46,032 bases of DNA, from contig CAMJML010000027.1 in assembly GCA_946407015.1 (NCBI GenBank), positions 1 to 46,032 of the forward strand, written 5' to 3'. Position 1 is the stretch's first letter. The number at the start of each line of letters is the position of its first letter. The DNA is from an uncultured Selenomonadales bacterium. GTDB taxonomy: Bacteria > Bacillota > Negativicutes > DSM-1736 > Dendrosporobacteraceae. The notes under the pieces are model-generated. The model was not told the DNA's origin. It did no database searches and worked only from the letters and a program-made list of their open reading frames with translations. The position numbers were made by a program, and so were the translations under genes. Shown here in pieces: positions 1 to 8,736 of this stretch.

Positions 1-60
1 CGAGGTCCCGGATGGACCGTGTCGGAAGCGTACGACTCGACGGCCTGGGAGGATAAGTAA
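1..60 (+). CDS. 3' end of a GC-rich gene, product unknown
   Basis: The first 60 bases read as 19 codons plus TAA, and an intrinsic terminator follows within ten bases, which fits the end of a real gene. The visible tail is rich in Trp, Asp and Ser and ends in WEDK. Its GC content is clearly higher than the AT-rich remainder of the window. The piece is too short to assign a family or to say whether it was acquired. Confidence 0.45.
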   Translation, partial: RGPGWTVSEAYDSTAWEDK

Positions 61-70
61 ATTCCGGTTA

Positions 71-105
71 AAAAGCACTCATCTTTATGATGAGTGCTTT
101 TGTTT
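71..105 (+). terminator. intrinsic terminator of the leftmost gene
   Basis: A 13-bp stem (71-83 with 89-101), a TTTAT loop and a T-rich 3' side follow the TAA at 58-60. Confidence 0.85.
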
Positions 106-301
106 TGCTTGTCTGCCTAATATACGTCCTGAAAGTACATGATAAACGTAACCGTTAACCAGGAACTAATCGATGGTATGAAGCATATAATGCCGTAACA
201 CAAGTGGTGAAGATGATTTTAAATTAAAAAATAAATTTAAATATAAAGGGTTTATTGTCAAGAAAACGAAGGTATAAGTCCGAAAAATGCAATTTAATAT
301 C

Positions 302-329
302 TAGACAAAAGACATTTTTGTGTTATAAT
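302..329 (+). promoter_or_regulatory. sigma-A type promoter of the glnN leader
   Basis: TAGACA at 302-307 and TATAAT at 324-329 are separated by 16 bases. Transcription would begin near 336, about 15 bases before the leader hairpin. Between the terminator at 105 and this promoter I see no gene. Confidence 0.6.
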
Positions 330-349
330 AAATATATGTTTGATAATTT

Positions 350-399
350 GAGTCAATGACGACTCCTATCACTGAATAAGTGGGGGAGTCTGTTTTTTT
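350..399 (+). promoter_or_regulatory. glnN leader: hexaloop hairpin overlapping an intrinsic terminator
   Basis: Two structures compete. GAGTC (350-354) pairs with GACTC (361-365) and leaves the six-base loop AATGAC, with A at position 1 and G at position 4. The same GACTCC (361-366) also pairs with GGAGTC (385-390), with an inner CACT/AGTG stem, to make a terminator followed by TGTTTTTTT. The two folds exclude each other, as expected for an attenuator. The loop pattern matches the ANxGxx-type hexaloops known for ANTAR antiterminator proteins. A second hairpin, which classical ANTAR targets have, is not obvious here, so the regulator assignment is inference. Confidence 0.55.
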
Positions 400-430
400 A
401 TCAATTTTACATGGAAATATTTCACAGGAA

Positions 431-460
431 TTGACATGTAAGGATTGAGGGAACTTATAT
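431..460 (+). promoter_or_regulatory. possible second glnN promoter within an inverted repeat
   Basis: TTGACA at 431-436 and TTATAT at 455-460 are 18 bases apart, downstream of the leader terminator. The -35 lies on the right arm of an inverted repeat (TTACATG at 407-413, CATGTAA at 435-441) that also encloses the palindrome GAAATATTTC (414-423). It could be an operator-controlled promoter that bypasses the attenuator. From 461 to 634 I see nothing else recognisable. Confidence 0.4.
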
Positions 461-649
461 CTAGCAATATTCTTCCTTTAATTTCAATAAATTTACAAAA
501 AATTATGAAACGCATGGTAATTCATATTGCCATTATTAGAATTATGCTTCTTAGTGTTATTGTGATGCAGGTTTTGATCTTGGCTTTATTTTTATAACTT
601 AATTATTCAAGGTTAAATGCAAGATGAAAAATTGAAAGGGGTTTTTTTG

Positions 650-2731
650 ATGGGCATTTATGGATCAAATGTATTTAATGACGCTGTTATGAAGGAGCGT
701 CTTCCTAAAGCTACATATAAAGCTTTACGGAAGACAATTGAAGAGGGACTTTCTCTAGATCCGGCAGTTGCTGACGTAGTTGCAAGTGTGATGAAAGACT
801 GGGCAATCGAGAAAGGAGCAACACATTTTACTCATTGGTTCCAACCGATGACAGGCATAACTGCTGAAAAACATGATGCCTTTATATCGCCGACTGGTGA
901 TGGTAAAGCCATTATGGAGTTCTCCGGAAAAGAATTAATCAAAGGTGAACCCGATGCTTCTTCATTCCCATCCGGTGGCCTTCGCGCTACTTTTGAAGCT
1001 AGAGGCTATACGGCATGGGATTGTACATCGCCTGCCTTTGTTAAAGATGATTCATTGTGCATACCAACAGCTTTTTGTTCTTATACCGGTGAAGCATTGG
1101 ATAAGAAAACTCCATTACTACGTTCAATGGAAGCAATTTCAAAACAAGCACTTAGAGTATTAAGGGCTCTTGGTAATACATCAACTAAGAAAGTTATTAC
1201 AACTGTTGGACCAGAGCAAGAATACTTTATTGTGGATAAAAAGCTGTATGATCAAAGAAAAGACTTAATCTATACAGGCAGAACTCTTTTTGGAGCTAAG
1301 CCGCCAAAGGGCCAAGAATTAGAAGATCATTACTTCGGTTCGATTAAAGAAAGAATTTCCGCTTACATGAAGGAAATTGACGAAGAACTTTGGAAGCTTG
1401 GCGTTTCTGCAAAAACTAAACATAATGAAGTTGCACCTGCCCAGCATGAATTAGCACCGATCTTTACCACTACCAATATTGCAACCGACCATAACCAGCT
1501 TACCATGGAAGTTATGAAGAAAGTTGCTTTAAGACATGACCTTGTATGTTTATTGCACGAAAAGCCATTCGCTGGAATTAATGGTTCTGGTAAACATAAC
1601 AACTGGTCCATGGGAACCGATGATGGAATGAATCTTTTAGATCCAGGCCATACTCCACATGATAACCAACAATTTTTGTTATTCCTGTGCGCTGTTATCA
1701 AAGCAGTAGACGAATATGCAGACTTCTTAAGAGTATCAGCTGCAAATCCAGGTAATGATCACAGACTTGGTGCTAACGAAGCTCCTCCTGCTATCATTTC
1801 GATATTCTTAGGAGAACAATTACAAGATATTTTAGAACAAATTGAAAAAGGTGGAGCCACAAGTTCTAAAACTGGCGGCCTGATGGATATTGGTGTAATC
1901 ACTCTGCCTGCTCTGCCAAAAGATGCAACAGATCGTAACAGAACATCTCCATTTGCATTTACTGGTAATAAGTTTGAATTTAGAATGTGCCCTTCCTCTG
2001 GCTCAATTGCTGAGCCAAACTATGTGCTAAACACTATTGTAGCTGAAATATTGGATGAAGTTGCTGACCGCTTAGAAAAAGCGCAGGACGTAGAGGCTGA
2101 GGTTAGCGCCATTCTGACTGAATATGTAGCTAAGCATAAAAAGGTAGTCTTTAATGGAAACGGATACTCTGATGAGTGGGTTGTTGAAGCTGAAAAGAGA
2201 GGTCTTCCAAACATCAAGACTACCGTTGAAGCTATCAAAGCGTTGATAGCTGAGAAGAACTTAGCTGTGATGGAAAAACACGCTGTATTAAGCAGAGTGG
2301 AAATGGAATCTCGTTATGAGATTTCCCTTGAGAACTATATCAAAACCATTAATATTGAAGCCTTGACTATGCTTGAAATGGCTAAGAGAGAAATCCTTCC
2401 TGCTGTTATCAAATTCGCAACTGGTCTTGCTACTTCGATTAATGCAATTAAAGCTACTGGTGTGGCTGCTGATTTAACAGCTCAAACTGAATTGTTAACT
2501 GAAGTATCTGCATTGACTGCATCACTTAAGAAAAATATTACTGTTCTTGAAGAAGCTGTAGAAAAAGCTGCTAATGCGCATGGTGATACTTATGAGCAAG
2601 CTGCGTTATTCAGATTCGATGTGTTTGAAAAAATGGGAGTTTTAAGAGAAGTGGCTGACACACTTGAAACTTTGGTTGAAAAAGATGTATGGCCAATGCC
2701 AACTTATGGTGATCTGTTATTTAATGTTTAA
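650..2731 (+). CDS. glnN: type III glutamine synthetase (GlnN)
   Basis: ATP-dependent glutamine synthetase of the large GSIII class, which joins ammonia to glutamate in the cytoplasm. At 693 residues it has the length of GSIII rather than the ~450 of GlnA type I. Catalytic motifs are visible: GPEQEYF, the [13 protein letters not shown] segment that binds glutamate and metal, and [15 protein letters not shown] long helical C-terminal part typical of GSIII follows. I chose ATG 650 because AAAGGGG (635-641) lies nine bases upstream; an in-frame ATG at 617 has only a weak site and would add 11 residues. The gene stands alone, with a terminator-containing leader upstream and a strong terminator downstream, so its expression is probably set by nitrogen status through that leader. 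Confidence 0.96.
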   Translation: MGIYGSNVFNDAVMKERLPKATYKALRKTIEEGLSLDPAVADVVASVMKDWAIEKGATHFTHWFQPMTGITAEKHDAFISPTGDGKAIMEFSGKELIKGEPDASSFPSGGLRATFEARGYTAWDCTSPAFVKDDSLCIPTAFCSYTGEALDKKTPLLRSMEAISKQALRVLRALGNTSTKKVITTVGPEQEYFIVDKKLYDQRKDLIYTGRTLFGAKPPKGQELEDHYFGSIKERISAYMKEIDEELWKLGVSAKTKHNEVAPAQHELAPIFTTTNIATDHNQLTMEVMKKVALRHDLVCLLHEKPFAGINGSGKHNNWSMGTDDGMNLLDPGHTPHDNQQFLLFLCAVIKAVDEYADFLRVSAANPGNDHRLGANEAPPAIISIFLGEQLQDILEQIEKGGATSSKTGGLMDIGVITLPALPKDATDRNRTSPFAFTGNKFEFRMCPSSGSIAEPNYVLNTIVAEILDEVADRLEKAQDVEAEVSAILTEYVAKHKKVVFNGNGYSDEWVVEAEKRGLPNIKTTVEAIKALIAEKNLAVMEKHAVLSRVEMESRYEISLENYIKTINIEALTMLEMAKREILPAVIKFATGLATSINAIKATGVAADLTAQTELLTEVSALTASLKKNITVLEEAVEKAANAHGDTYEQAALFRFDVFEKMGVLREVADTLETLVEKDVWPMPTYGDLLFNV

Positions 2732-2741
2732 TATTTAAAAT

Positions 2742-2772
2742 AAAAGTCTGGCTTAATCAGCCAGACTTTTTT
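2742..2772 (+). terminator. terminator of glnN
   Basis: A 12-bp stem (2742-2753 with 2759-2770), five-base loop and six T residues lie 11 bases after the stop codon. Confidence 0.92.
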
Positions 2773-2896
2773 CATTTTGGTAATTATGCCACTACCAACG
2801 CTGAATAAATATATGGATATCTCTCATAAAAATCTCTTTCAATAATATATTTAGAAAAACTGGCTATTCCATCAAACAATCAAGGAACGTCCTTTC

Positions 2897-3199
2897 ATGA
2901 AAAACAAAGAACAGAACAAGGTGGTGGGCGAATTGGACCCCAAACTAACCCTGTATAACAATGAATTTTGCATGGAATGTCGGGTGGTTAGAGAAAAGCT
3001 TGCCGAATTGCAGCTGTCTTATTATTGCATTAATGTGAATCCAATTAAAACTAATCGTCACAATGTTTTTAAGCTTACTGGTCAATATCTGGTTCCCGTA
3101 TTAGTGGATGGTGAAAAAGTATTGACAGCCAGTGATAATATCTTAGAATATTTAGTAATTCATTATGGAAAACAGGCCATTAGACCGATGAAGTATTAG
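2897..3199 (+). CDS. glutaredoxin / GST N-terminal-like thiol protein
   Basis: A 100-residue thioredoxin-fold protein. Residues about 16-90 follow the glutaredoxin pattern: beta strand LTLY, redox motif CMEC (C25-C28), and a VP pair with the likely cis-proline at residue 67, then DGEKVLTASDNILEYL, which resembles the glutathione-binding side of GST N-terminal domains. The first 15 residues are charged and extra to the domain. The ribosome site is modest (AAGGA near 2881). It probably acts as a cytoplasmic thiol-disulfide oxidoreductase or redox adaptor; the substrate cannot be told. No terminator is evident before the next small gene, so the two may be cotranscribed. Confidence 0.75.
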   Translation: MKNKEQNKVVGELDPKLTLYNNEFCMECRVVREKLAELQLSYYCINVNPIKTNRHNVFKLTGQYLVPVLVDGEKVLTASDNILEYLVIHYGKQAIRPMKY

Positions 3200-3262
3200 C
3201 ATAGCTTCCAATGCCTTAATCACCCGCATATGATATAAAGAGATTGTGTGGGGGTGGTTTAT

Positions 3263-3436
3263 TTGTCCGAGAAAGTTGTAAGATCCCAATGTCAAATTCA
3301 AAAGCATATTCAAGTCATATGTCCTTTTTGTGAAAATATTATTGCTGTTCCAATGAATATGGCTGTCAATGGAGAGGTTATTCGGTGTGATATGTGTGGA
3401 AAAACCTTCGTTTTTAGGAAAGAAGATGAAGTATAA
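3263..3436 (+). CDS. small zinc-ribbon protein
   Basis: A 57-residue protein with two CxxC knuckles (CPFC and CDMC) spaced 20-odd residues apart, as in zinc-ribbon or MJ0042-type fingers; VIRCDMCGKTFVF is typical of such ribbons. I start it at TTG 3263, because the GGGGGTGG at 3250-3256 is a strong Shine-Dalgarno sequence seven bases upstream and overlaps the alternative GTG at 3248. A terminator closes the unit at 3497-3520. Function unknown; the fold suggests a nucleic-acid or protein adaptor. Confidence 0.7.
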   Translation: MSEKVVRSQCQIQKHIQVICPFCENIIAVPMNMAVNGEVIRCDMCGKTFVFRKEDEV

Positions 3437-3496
3437 AGCCGGTATGATCTGTGTTCTAAATACCTTGAATCAAGCTATGAATAAAGGATTGCATAT

Positions 3497-3520
3497 AAAA
3501 AGCGCCATTGGCGCTTTTTT
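3497..3520 (+). terminator. intrinsic terminator
   Basis: AAAAAGCGCC/GGCGCTTTTT stem with a three-base ATT loop and T run. Confidence 0.88.
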
Positions 3521-3665
3521 ATTTTGATGCGGGTCGATAAGAGATAAATTCTGTAAAATACTGATAATTGACTTTTTAACTGTGGCGGGTTTATTGCAGG
3601 AAAACGGCACAGCCCTGTCCAATATTATGAACAGAATATTTATTTTAACTGGGAGGAAGTATCTA

Positions 3666-4337
3666 ATGGAAGTAAAGCGTGATTTATTAGATAAAGGAGC
3701 TATTTTGCAGCGGGATAAAGAATCATACGCCATTGCTCCCCATATACCGGGTGGTATTATTTTTGATACCAATGTATTGCGCAGAATTGCCGATGTGGCC
3801 GATAAATATGGGGCTAAAGCATTAAAACTTACTTCTGCCCAGCGTATTGCCATTGTAGGGATTCAGGAAGATCAACTTGATTCTATTTGGCAGGAATTAG
3901 ACATGAACAAAGGAAGTGCGGTCGGACTCTGTGTAAGAAGTGTTAGGATATGTCCTGCTACGGCATTCTGTAAAAGAGCTCAACAGGACTCGGTTACATT
4001 GGGGCTTGAACTTGATAAAATATACCACGGTATGGCATTGCCATCTAAATTTAAAATGGCTGTATGCGGCTGTCCAAACTCCTGTACTGAGCCCGCAGTC
4101 AAAGATTTAGGAATCATGGGAGCGCCTAAAGGCTACACAATCATGATTGGCGGGAATGCAGGGGTGAAACCTCGTTTGGGAAACATTTTATTGCAGAATG
4201 TCTCACAGCAGGAAGTATTACCTATTGTTGAAAAGATTGTTCATTATTATAAAGAAAATGCCCGTAACTATGAGCGTCTTGGTATGATGATTGATCGAAT
4301 TGGATTCGAACAAGTAAAAGAAGCTATTTTAAAATAG
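3666..4337 (+). CDS. small siroheme/4Fe-4S nitrite-sulfite reductase family protein
   Basis: A 223-residue protein of the low-molecular-weight assimilatory-type sulfite/nitrite reductase group. It has an N-terminal ferredoxin-like half domain (about 1-60) and the catalytic half with the siroheme-4Fe-4S cysteines: CPATAFC (C-x5-C) followed by CPNSC (C-x3-C), then the usual GGNAGVKPRLG stretch. Family members carry one coupled siroheme-[4Fe-4S] centre and reduce sulfite or nitrite by six electrons in vitro. I start at ATG 3666, preceded by GGGAGGAAG (3650-3658); the longer open frame to 3582 has no ribosome site. It is a single gene with terminators on both sides and no reductase flavoprotein or siroheme synthesis genes nearby, so the electron donor and physiological substrate are open. 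Confidence 0.88.
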   Translation: MEVKRDLLDKGAILQRDKESYAIAPHIPGGIIFDTNVLRRIADVADKYGAKALKLTSAQRIAIVGIQEDQLDSIWQELDMNKGSAVGLCVRSVRICPATAFCKRAQQDSVTLGLELDKIYHGMALPSKFKMAVCGCPNSCTEPAVKDLGIMGAPKGYTIMIGGNAGVKPRLGNILLQNVSQQEVLPIVEKIVHYYKENARNYERLGMMIDRIGFEQVKEAILK

Positions 4338-4374
4338 AAGAATCGCTTGGATTTCCAAGCGATTCTTCTATTTT
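4335..4374 (+). terminator. intrinsic terminator
   Basis: A near-perfect stem of about 15-17 bp (4335-4351 with 4354-4370) overlaps the stop codon and ends in a T-rich tail. Confidence 0.85.
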
Positions 4375-4510
4375 ATATAAGATACCACTGCATATAGCGT
4401 ACAGTTAAAACTTTTGCATATATCTGGAATTCTGAATTTGTTTCGTTTATACTGAAAATATAGAGAAGTACTAGACAATAAGAAGGAGATAGAGAAAGGG
4501 GTTGCGTACT

Positions 4511-5731
4511 ATGGAAAACTGGATCATCAATGAAATTGAGCAAATTGCTCAATTTGGACAAGATAAACGAGGAATAACGCGACTGGCTTTTAGTAAAGAG
4601 GATTATGCGGCTCGCGAATATGTGGTCAAGCTGATGCAAGAAAGTGGCCTAACCGTGCGTATTGATGAAATAGGCAATATTATTGGCAGGATTAATGGAA
4701 CAGACGCGGCAGCACCAGCAGTTGTCACGGGATCGCACCTTGATACTGTACCGGAAGGTGGTAAATTTGACGGGATTGTAGGTGTTGTTGGGGGAATTGC
4801 CGCTCTTAAGACGCTAAAAGAACGAGGGCCGCTTACCCATCCGCTTGAACTAATCGTTTTCGCTGCTGAGGAGTCCAGTCGCTTCGGTGTTGCAACAATA
4901 GGGAGCCGGGTCATGGCTGGTTTGACGAATGTACATGCACTGAATAAGTTGAAAGATCAGGACGGAATTTCTCTTGCAAAGCTGTTGCAAGAGAAAGGGC
5001 TTGACATTCAACATGTAACTCGTGCTGTCCGCATGAAGCAGGAAATTAAAGCTTTTATTGAATTACATATTGAACAGGGAACCGCTCTGGAAAGAGAGGG
5101 AAAACCCATCGGGATTATTGAGGCGATTGCTGCGCCAGCAAGGTGTAAAATCATTGTTGAAGGAGTTGCTTCACACTCTGGAACAACGCCGATGGAAGAC
5201 CGTCAGGATGCTCTTGTCAGTGCCGCTATGATTATTTTGGCGGTAAATGAGATAGCTTTAGAACAAGCTGAGAGAGGAATCGTGGGGACGGTTGGTGCCA
5301 TGAAAGTTTATCCTGGCGCTATGAATGTCATTCCTGGATTAGTCGAAATGTGGGTCGATATCCGAGGCGTAGACCACCAAAGCATTATAGAATGTGTTCA
5401 GGAAATCAAAGATGCAGTCAGCGAAATTACCAAACGTCAAAATACCGGCGTATCGATTGAAATGTTGTCTTCTGAGCGGCCAGCTAGGATGGATGATGAA
5501 ATGGTTCAATTATTGAGTACCGTCTGCCGCCAACAAGGGATTCCGTATTATAAAATGAATAGTGGAGCCGGACATGATGCGATGAATATATCCAGGATTA
5601 CCAAAGCAGGTATGATCGTAATTCCTTGCCGTGCAGGAATTAGTCATAATCCTGATGAGTATGCTACACCTGAAGACATTATCACCGGGGTCAAAGTCCT
5701 TACGGAGGCTTTATATCAACTGGCTAAATAA
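4511..5731 (+). CDS. M20 family amidohydrolase (allantoate/N-carbamoyl-amino acid hydrolase type)
   Basis: A 406-residue zinc-dependent hydrolase of the AllC/HyuC/AtzC branch of peptidase family M20. Metal ligands are in the expected order: SHLDTVPEGGKFDG (His, bridging Asp), EESSRFG (Glu), ELHIEQG (His) and GAGHDAM (His). The lid/dimerisation insert (about 210-325) is present, including SHSGTTPMEDRQDA. Such enzymes release ammonia or an amino acid from allantoate, ureido acids or N-carbamoyl-L-amino acids; the sequence alone does not fix which. ATG 4511 is preferred, as AAGGGG at 4496-4501 abuts an upstream TTG at 4502. No purine or hydantoin genes adjoin it. Confidence 0.9.
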   Translation: MENWIINEIEQIAQFGQDKRGITRLAFSKEDYAAREYVVKLMQESGLTVRIDEIGNIIGRINGTDAAAPAVVTGSHLDTVPEGGKFDGIVGVVGGIAALKTLKERGPLTHPLELIVFAAEESSRFGVATIGSRVMAGLTNVHALNKLKDQDGISLAKLLQEKGLDIQHVTRAVRMKQEIKAFIELHIEQGTALEREGKPIGIIEAIAAPARCKIIVEGVASHSGTTPMEDRQDALVSAAMIILAVNEIALEQAERGIVGTVGAMKVYPGAMNVIPGLVEMWVDIRGVDHQSIIECVQEIKDAVSEITKRQNTGVSIEMLSSERPARMDDEMVQLLSTVCRQQGIPYYKMNSGAGHDAMNISRITKAGMIVIPCRAGISHNPDEYATPEDIITGVKVLTEALYQLAK

Positions 5732-5823
5732 TATCAAAGTATAAAGTTACAAAAATTACCGCAACTATTTATGTAAACTTTATGATACAATGTGGTATGA
5801 GCTTTGTGGAAGGAGCGAATAAA

Positions 5824-6561
5824 ATGAACAAATTTGCAGCGATCACTATGACTGCTGTGGTTATCAATCTGTTTTCGCCACTCGCGCCTCAAGCACATGC
5901 CGCAATTCTTGAGGATAAAGTTGTTGAATCAATTGCGCAAAATATTAATGGGCTTCCGATTCAAGAGCTCGCACAAATTAAAACTGATTTAGAACAAGCC
6001 AATCGAACTGTCATTATGCAGTCTTTAGCAAAAGCAGCTCTTACAAAAATCCCCAGTGATAACATGTCCGGTATTACCAACATTGCAGCAACTAACGATC
6101 TAGGACAAGTTGTTCAAGCTGTAATCAGTAAACGAGTGGATGACGGCCTTACAAACACGCTTTCTTCTTACCAAAATGAATTGACTGCTCTTTCTATGCT
6201 ATTCAAAGGAGATGTACTGTCACCACAAACCAGTCGTGACAACAACACTTTGACAGGAGCACCGCAAAATTATAGCCGGGTTTTAGATATGACTGCTACT
6301 GCCTATGGCCCAGGTGTACAAGATAATGGAAAGTGGAATAATCTCACTTATATGGGAGGCACTGTACGCAAAGGTGTTGCAGCTGTTGATCCTACTGTTA
6401 TTCCGATGGGAAGCCGACTATGGATTGAAGGTTATGGCGAGGCTATAGCCGAAGATCAAGGTAGTGCGATAAAAGGTAATCGTATTGATCTGGCGTTTAA
6501 TAGCCGTCAAGAGGCTTTGGATTATGGCATCAAGCCAGCTAAAGTTTATGTGTTAAACTAA
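5824..6561 (+). CDS. secreted 3D-domain protein (cell-wall associated)
   Basis: A 245-residue exported protein. An N-terminal signal peptide (about 1-26, ending PQAHA) is followed by a helical region of about 120 residues and a C-terminal 3D domain (about 160-245). The 3D signature aspartates are visible in AAVDPTVIPMG, AEDQGSAIKG and RIDLAF. The domain has a lytic-transglycosylase-like double-psi barrel fold and occurs in cell-wall hydrolases such as YocH and resuscitation factors. ATG 5824 is chosen because GGAAGGAG lies just upstream and the signal peptide begins there. It opens a run of envelope genes and has its own terminator. Confidence 0.88.
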   Translation: MNKFAAITMTAVVINLFSPLAPQAHAAILEDKVVESIAQNINGLPIQELAQIKTDLEQANRTVIMQSLAKAALTKIPSDNMSGITNIAATNDLGQVVQAVISKRVDDGLTNTLSSYQNELTALSMLFKGDVLSPQTSRDNNTLTGAPQNYSRVLDMTATAYGPGVQDNGKWNNLTYMGGTVRKGVAAVDPTVIPMGSRLWIEGYGEAIAEDQGSAIKGNRIDLAFNSRQEALDYGIKPAKVYVLN

Positions 6562-6620
6562 AAGAAGAGTGAGGTTGTGTAGTGAAGTCAAAAGACTAGC
6601 TACACAACCTTCTTTTTGTT
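6561..6620 (+). terminator. intrinsic terminator
   Basis: An 11-bp stem (6572-6582 with 6600-6610) and a T-rich tail lie immediately downstream of the 3D-domain gene. Confidence 0.8.
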
Positions 6621-6695
6621 TTAGTTTATCTTGTTTTCCGTAACAAGGAGATAGTGCTGTATTTGTAGAATAGAGGGTAAACGTAGGAGGTCGAT

Positions 6696-7802
6696 ATGTT
6701 GTTTAAAAAATTATTTGTTGCAGTTTTAGCATTCTTTTTGCTTTCAGGAGTTGTTACAGCAGCGCCGAACGACAATAAAACTCAAAGTGTCCAATATGAA
6801 AAAGGCGTTGTTTTAGCAGTCAGTCCTTTAGATGCGGCCATGCAGAAGCAGTATTTTATGGGACAAGGGGATTTGGTTACTATAAAACTAACCTCAGGGC
6901 CGGAAAAAGACAAAGTTGTTGAGTCGTTTAACTATACAACCGGAAAATCTCCATTTGAAATAAAGGTCAATCCTGGTGACCGGATTATCGTTGCCGTTAG
7001 CAATGATCTGGGGAAGACTACATATCACGTAAGCGATTTTGACCGTTTTGATTATGTTTATATACTTTTAGGGATTTTTGTTGTATGTTTAGTCGTTTTT
7101 GGCAAAATGGTTGGAGTAAAATCTGTTGCTGTTATTGCGCTATCTACATTAATTATTTTTAAATTTTTTATTGGACAGGTTTTAGAGGCAAAAATAGATC
7201 TGACAATTTTGACTCTATTGGTCAGTGCTGTCATTGCAGCCCTTACGCAAATTACGATTAGCGGATGGAACCGTAAGAGCTTTGCTGCCATTATTGGCAC
7301 AGTTGGCGGTGTCGCCGTTGCTGGTTTTTTATCGATCGTAGCGATAAAATGGATGCATTTGACTGGGTTGGATTCAGAAGAGGCAATGCTTTTAAAGGCA
7401 TCGTTATTATCTTCGATTGATTTTCAAGGGGTGCTGTTTGCTGGCATGGTTTTAGGAGCATTAGGTGCAGTTATGGATGTTACCATTTCCATTGCTTCGG
7501 CGATCTATGAAGTGAAAGCCATTCGCCCTGCCAGTACCATTAAAGAACTATTTATTATCGGAATGAATGTCGGACGCGATATCATGGGAACTATGTCAAA
7601 TACGTTGATTCTGGCTTATACCGGAAGCTCCTTGCCACTCATGCTGCTTATTGTTTCCCAACCACAAGTATCAATGGTGAAAATTCTTAATTTGAATCTC
7701 ATCGTGACTGAGATTGCCAGGGCACTTACGGGAAGTATTGGCCTTATTTGCGCAATTCCACTGACTGCCTTTATTACAGCATTATTATTAAAAGATAAAT
7801 AA
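6696..7802 (+). CDS. YibE/F family membrane protein
   Basis: A 368-residue integral membrane protein of the YibE/F family. Residues 1-22 form a signal-like segment ending TAAP; residues about 30-125 are an extracytoplasmic beta-rich domain; after that come about seven to eight hydrophobic segments, starting with YVYILLGIFVVCLVV and ending LTAFITALLLKDK. The conserved block around GAVMDVTISIASAIYE and NVGRDIMGTMSNTLILAY is characteristic of the family. Transport substrate is unknown. The ribosome site GTAGGAGG is strong. It sits between two cell-wall genes, which suggests an envelope role but proves nothing. Confidence 0.88.
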   Translation: MLFKKLFVAVLAFFLLSGVVTAAPNDNKTQSVQYEKGVVLAVSPLDAAMQKQYFMGQGDLVTIKLTSGPEKDKVVESFNYTTGKSPFEIKVNPGDRIIVAVSNDLGKTTYHVSDFDRFDYVYILLGIFVVCLVVFGKMVGVKSVAVIALSTLIIFKFFIGQVLEAKIDLTILTLLVSAVIAALTQITISGWNRKSFAAIIGTVGGVAVAGFLSIVAIKWMHLTGLDSEEAMLLKASLLSSIDFQGVLFAGMVLGALGAVMDVTISIASAIYEVKAIRPASTIKELFIIGMNVGRDIMGTMSNTLILAYTGSSLPLMLLIVSQPQVSMVKILNLNLIVTEIARALTGSIGLICAIPLTAFITALLLKDK

Positions 7803-7865
7803 ACAGAAATACCTTTTTCCTTTTGTTCATATAGTTGTAAGAGTGTGGTGAACGGAGGGAAAAGA

Positions 7866-8582
7866 GTGATTCGTTTATTATCAGTTAAGTTGCGGAGAAG
7901 CCGAGTTCTATTTAGTGTTGCCCTTTTTGTACTGATGAGCTTATTTCTGGGGATGATTGGTTTTGAGTATATGGATGAACGTGAACTGGCAGCAATCGAT
8001 AATCAGCCTACAACGAAACCTCCTGGAAACGTTAATATTGTCATTAATATTTCTAAACGCAATCTTGAAGTTTATAACGATGGACAATTATATAAAACCT
8101 ATCGGATTGCGGTGGGAAAAAGCCAGACTCCTACACCGATCGGCGAATGGAATGTGGTCTGGAAAGACTATAACTGGGGTACTGGATTTGGGACCCGGTG
8201 GATGGGACTGAATGTTCCCTGGGGAGTATATGGGATTCATGGTACCAACAAACCATGGTCCATTGGCCAGTTTGCCAGTCACGGCTGCATTCGTATGCGT
8301 AATAAAGATGTTGAAGAGTTATTTGAATGGATACCCATTGGAACGCCTGTTAAAATTGAAGGTCGAAAAATTAAGGTACAACGAGTGCTAAAGTACCAGA
8401 TGACAGGTGCAGATGTTGTTCTGGTTCAAATGAAATTGAAAGAATTGGGATACCTTAACTCCCGGGCGGATGGCATTTATGGGAATGTAACGGCCGAAGC
8501 CGTAAAGGCTTTCCAAGCTGATCAAGGCCTCGAAGCTACTGGTGTCGTTGACAAAATGCTAGTAGAGAAGTTGGGGATCTAG
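7866..8582 (+). CDS. L,D-transpeptidase (YkuD) with C-terminal peptidoglycan-binding domain
   Basis: A 238-residue membrane-anchored enzyme that forms 3-3 peptidoglycan cross-links or attaches proteins to the wall. An N-terminal basic stretch and one membrane segment (about 15-35) precede the YkuD domain (about 55-175) with the active-site block IHGTN ... SHGCIRM, where the Cys of HGC is the nucleophile. Residues 180-238 are a PG_binding_1 domain (LKELGYLNSRADGIYG, AVKAFQADQGLEATG). GTG 7866 is the likely start: GGAGGG at 7854-7859 lies six bases upstream, whereas the GTG at 7845 precedes that site. Only 40 bases separate it from the YibE/F gene and no terminator is seen there, so the two could be one transcript. 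Confidence 0.93.
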   Translation: MIRLLSVKLRRSRVLFSVALFVLMSLFLGMIGFEYMDERELAAIDNQPTTKPPGNVNIVINISKRNLEVYNDGQLYKTYRIAVGKSQTPTPIGEWNVVWKDYNWGTGFGTRWMGLNVPWGVYGIHGTNKPWSIGQFASHGCIRMRNKDVEELFEWIPIGTPVKIEGRKIKVQRVLKYQMTGADVVLVQMKLKELGYLNSRADGIYGNVTAEAVKAFQADQGLEATGVVDKMLVEKLGI

Positions 8583-8703
8583 TTATCTGCTTGTCAATTC
8601 CTGGTTGATTGTTCTAGGCTTACAAATTTTAATTGACTTGTTAAAAATAGGATGGATGGCTTAGCTAATCCGTCTTATTTTCTTGCTGGTAAAAAACGTA
8701 TAA

Positions 8704-8733
8704 TTGACCAATGGACAAAATATAGTGTAATAT
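8704..8733 (+). promoter_or_regulatory. promoter of the c-di-AMP riboswitch transcript
   Basis: TTGACC at 8704-8709 and TAATAT at 8728-8733 are 18 bases apart and sit just before the first conserved riboswitch bases. Confidence 0.55.
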
Positions 8734-8736
8734 ATA

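Noticed and set aside
350-366. Guanidine-II (mini-ykkC) riboswitch suggested by ACGA
   Set aside because: The class needs two hairpins with ACGR loops; here ACGA straddles loop and stem and there is only one hairpin.
1363-1701. Antisense open frames inside glnN and other long genes
   Set aside because: Shadows of the coding frame, without ribosome sites or family features.
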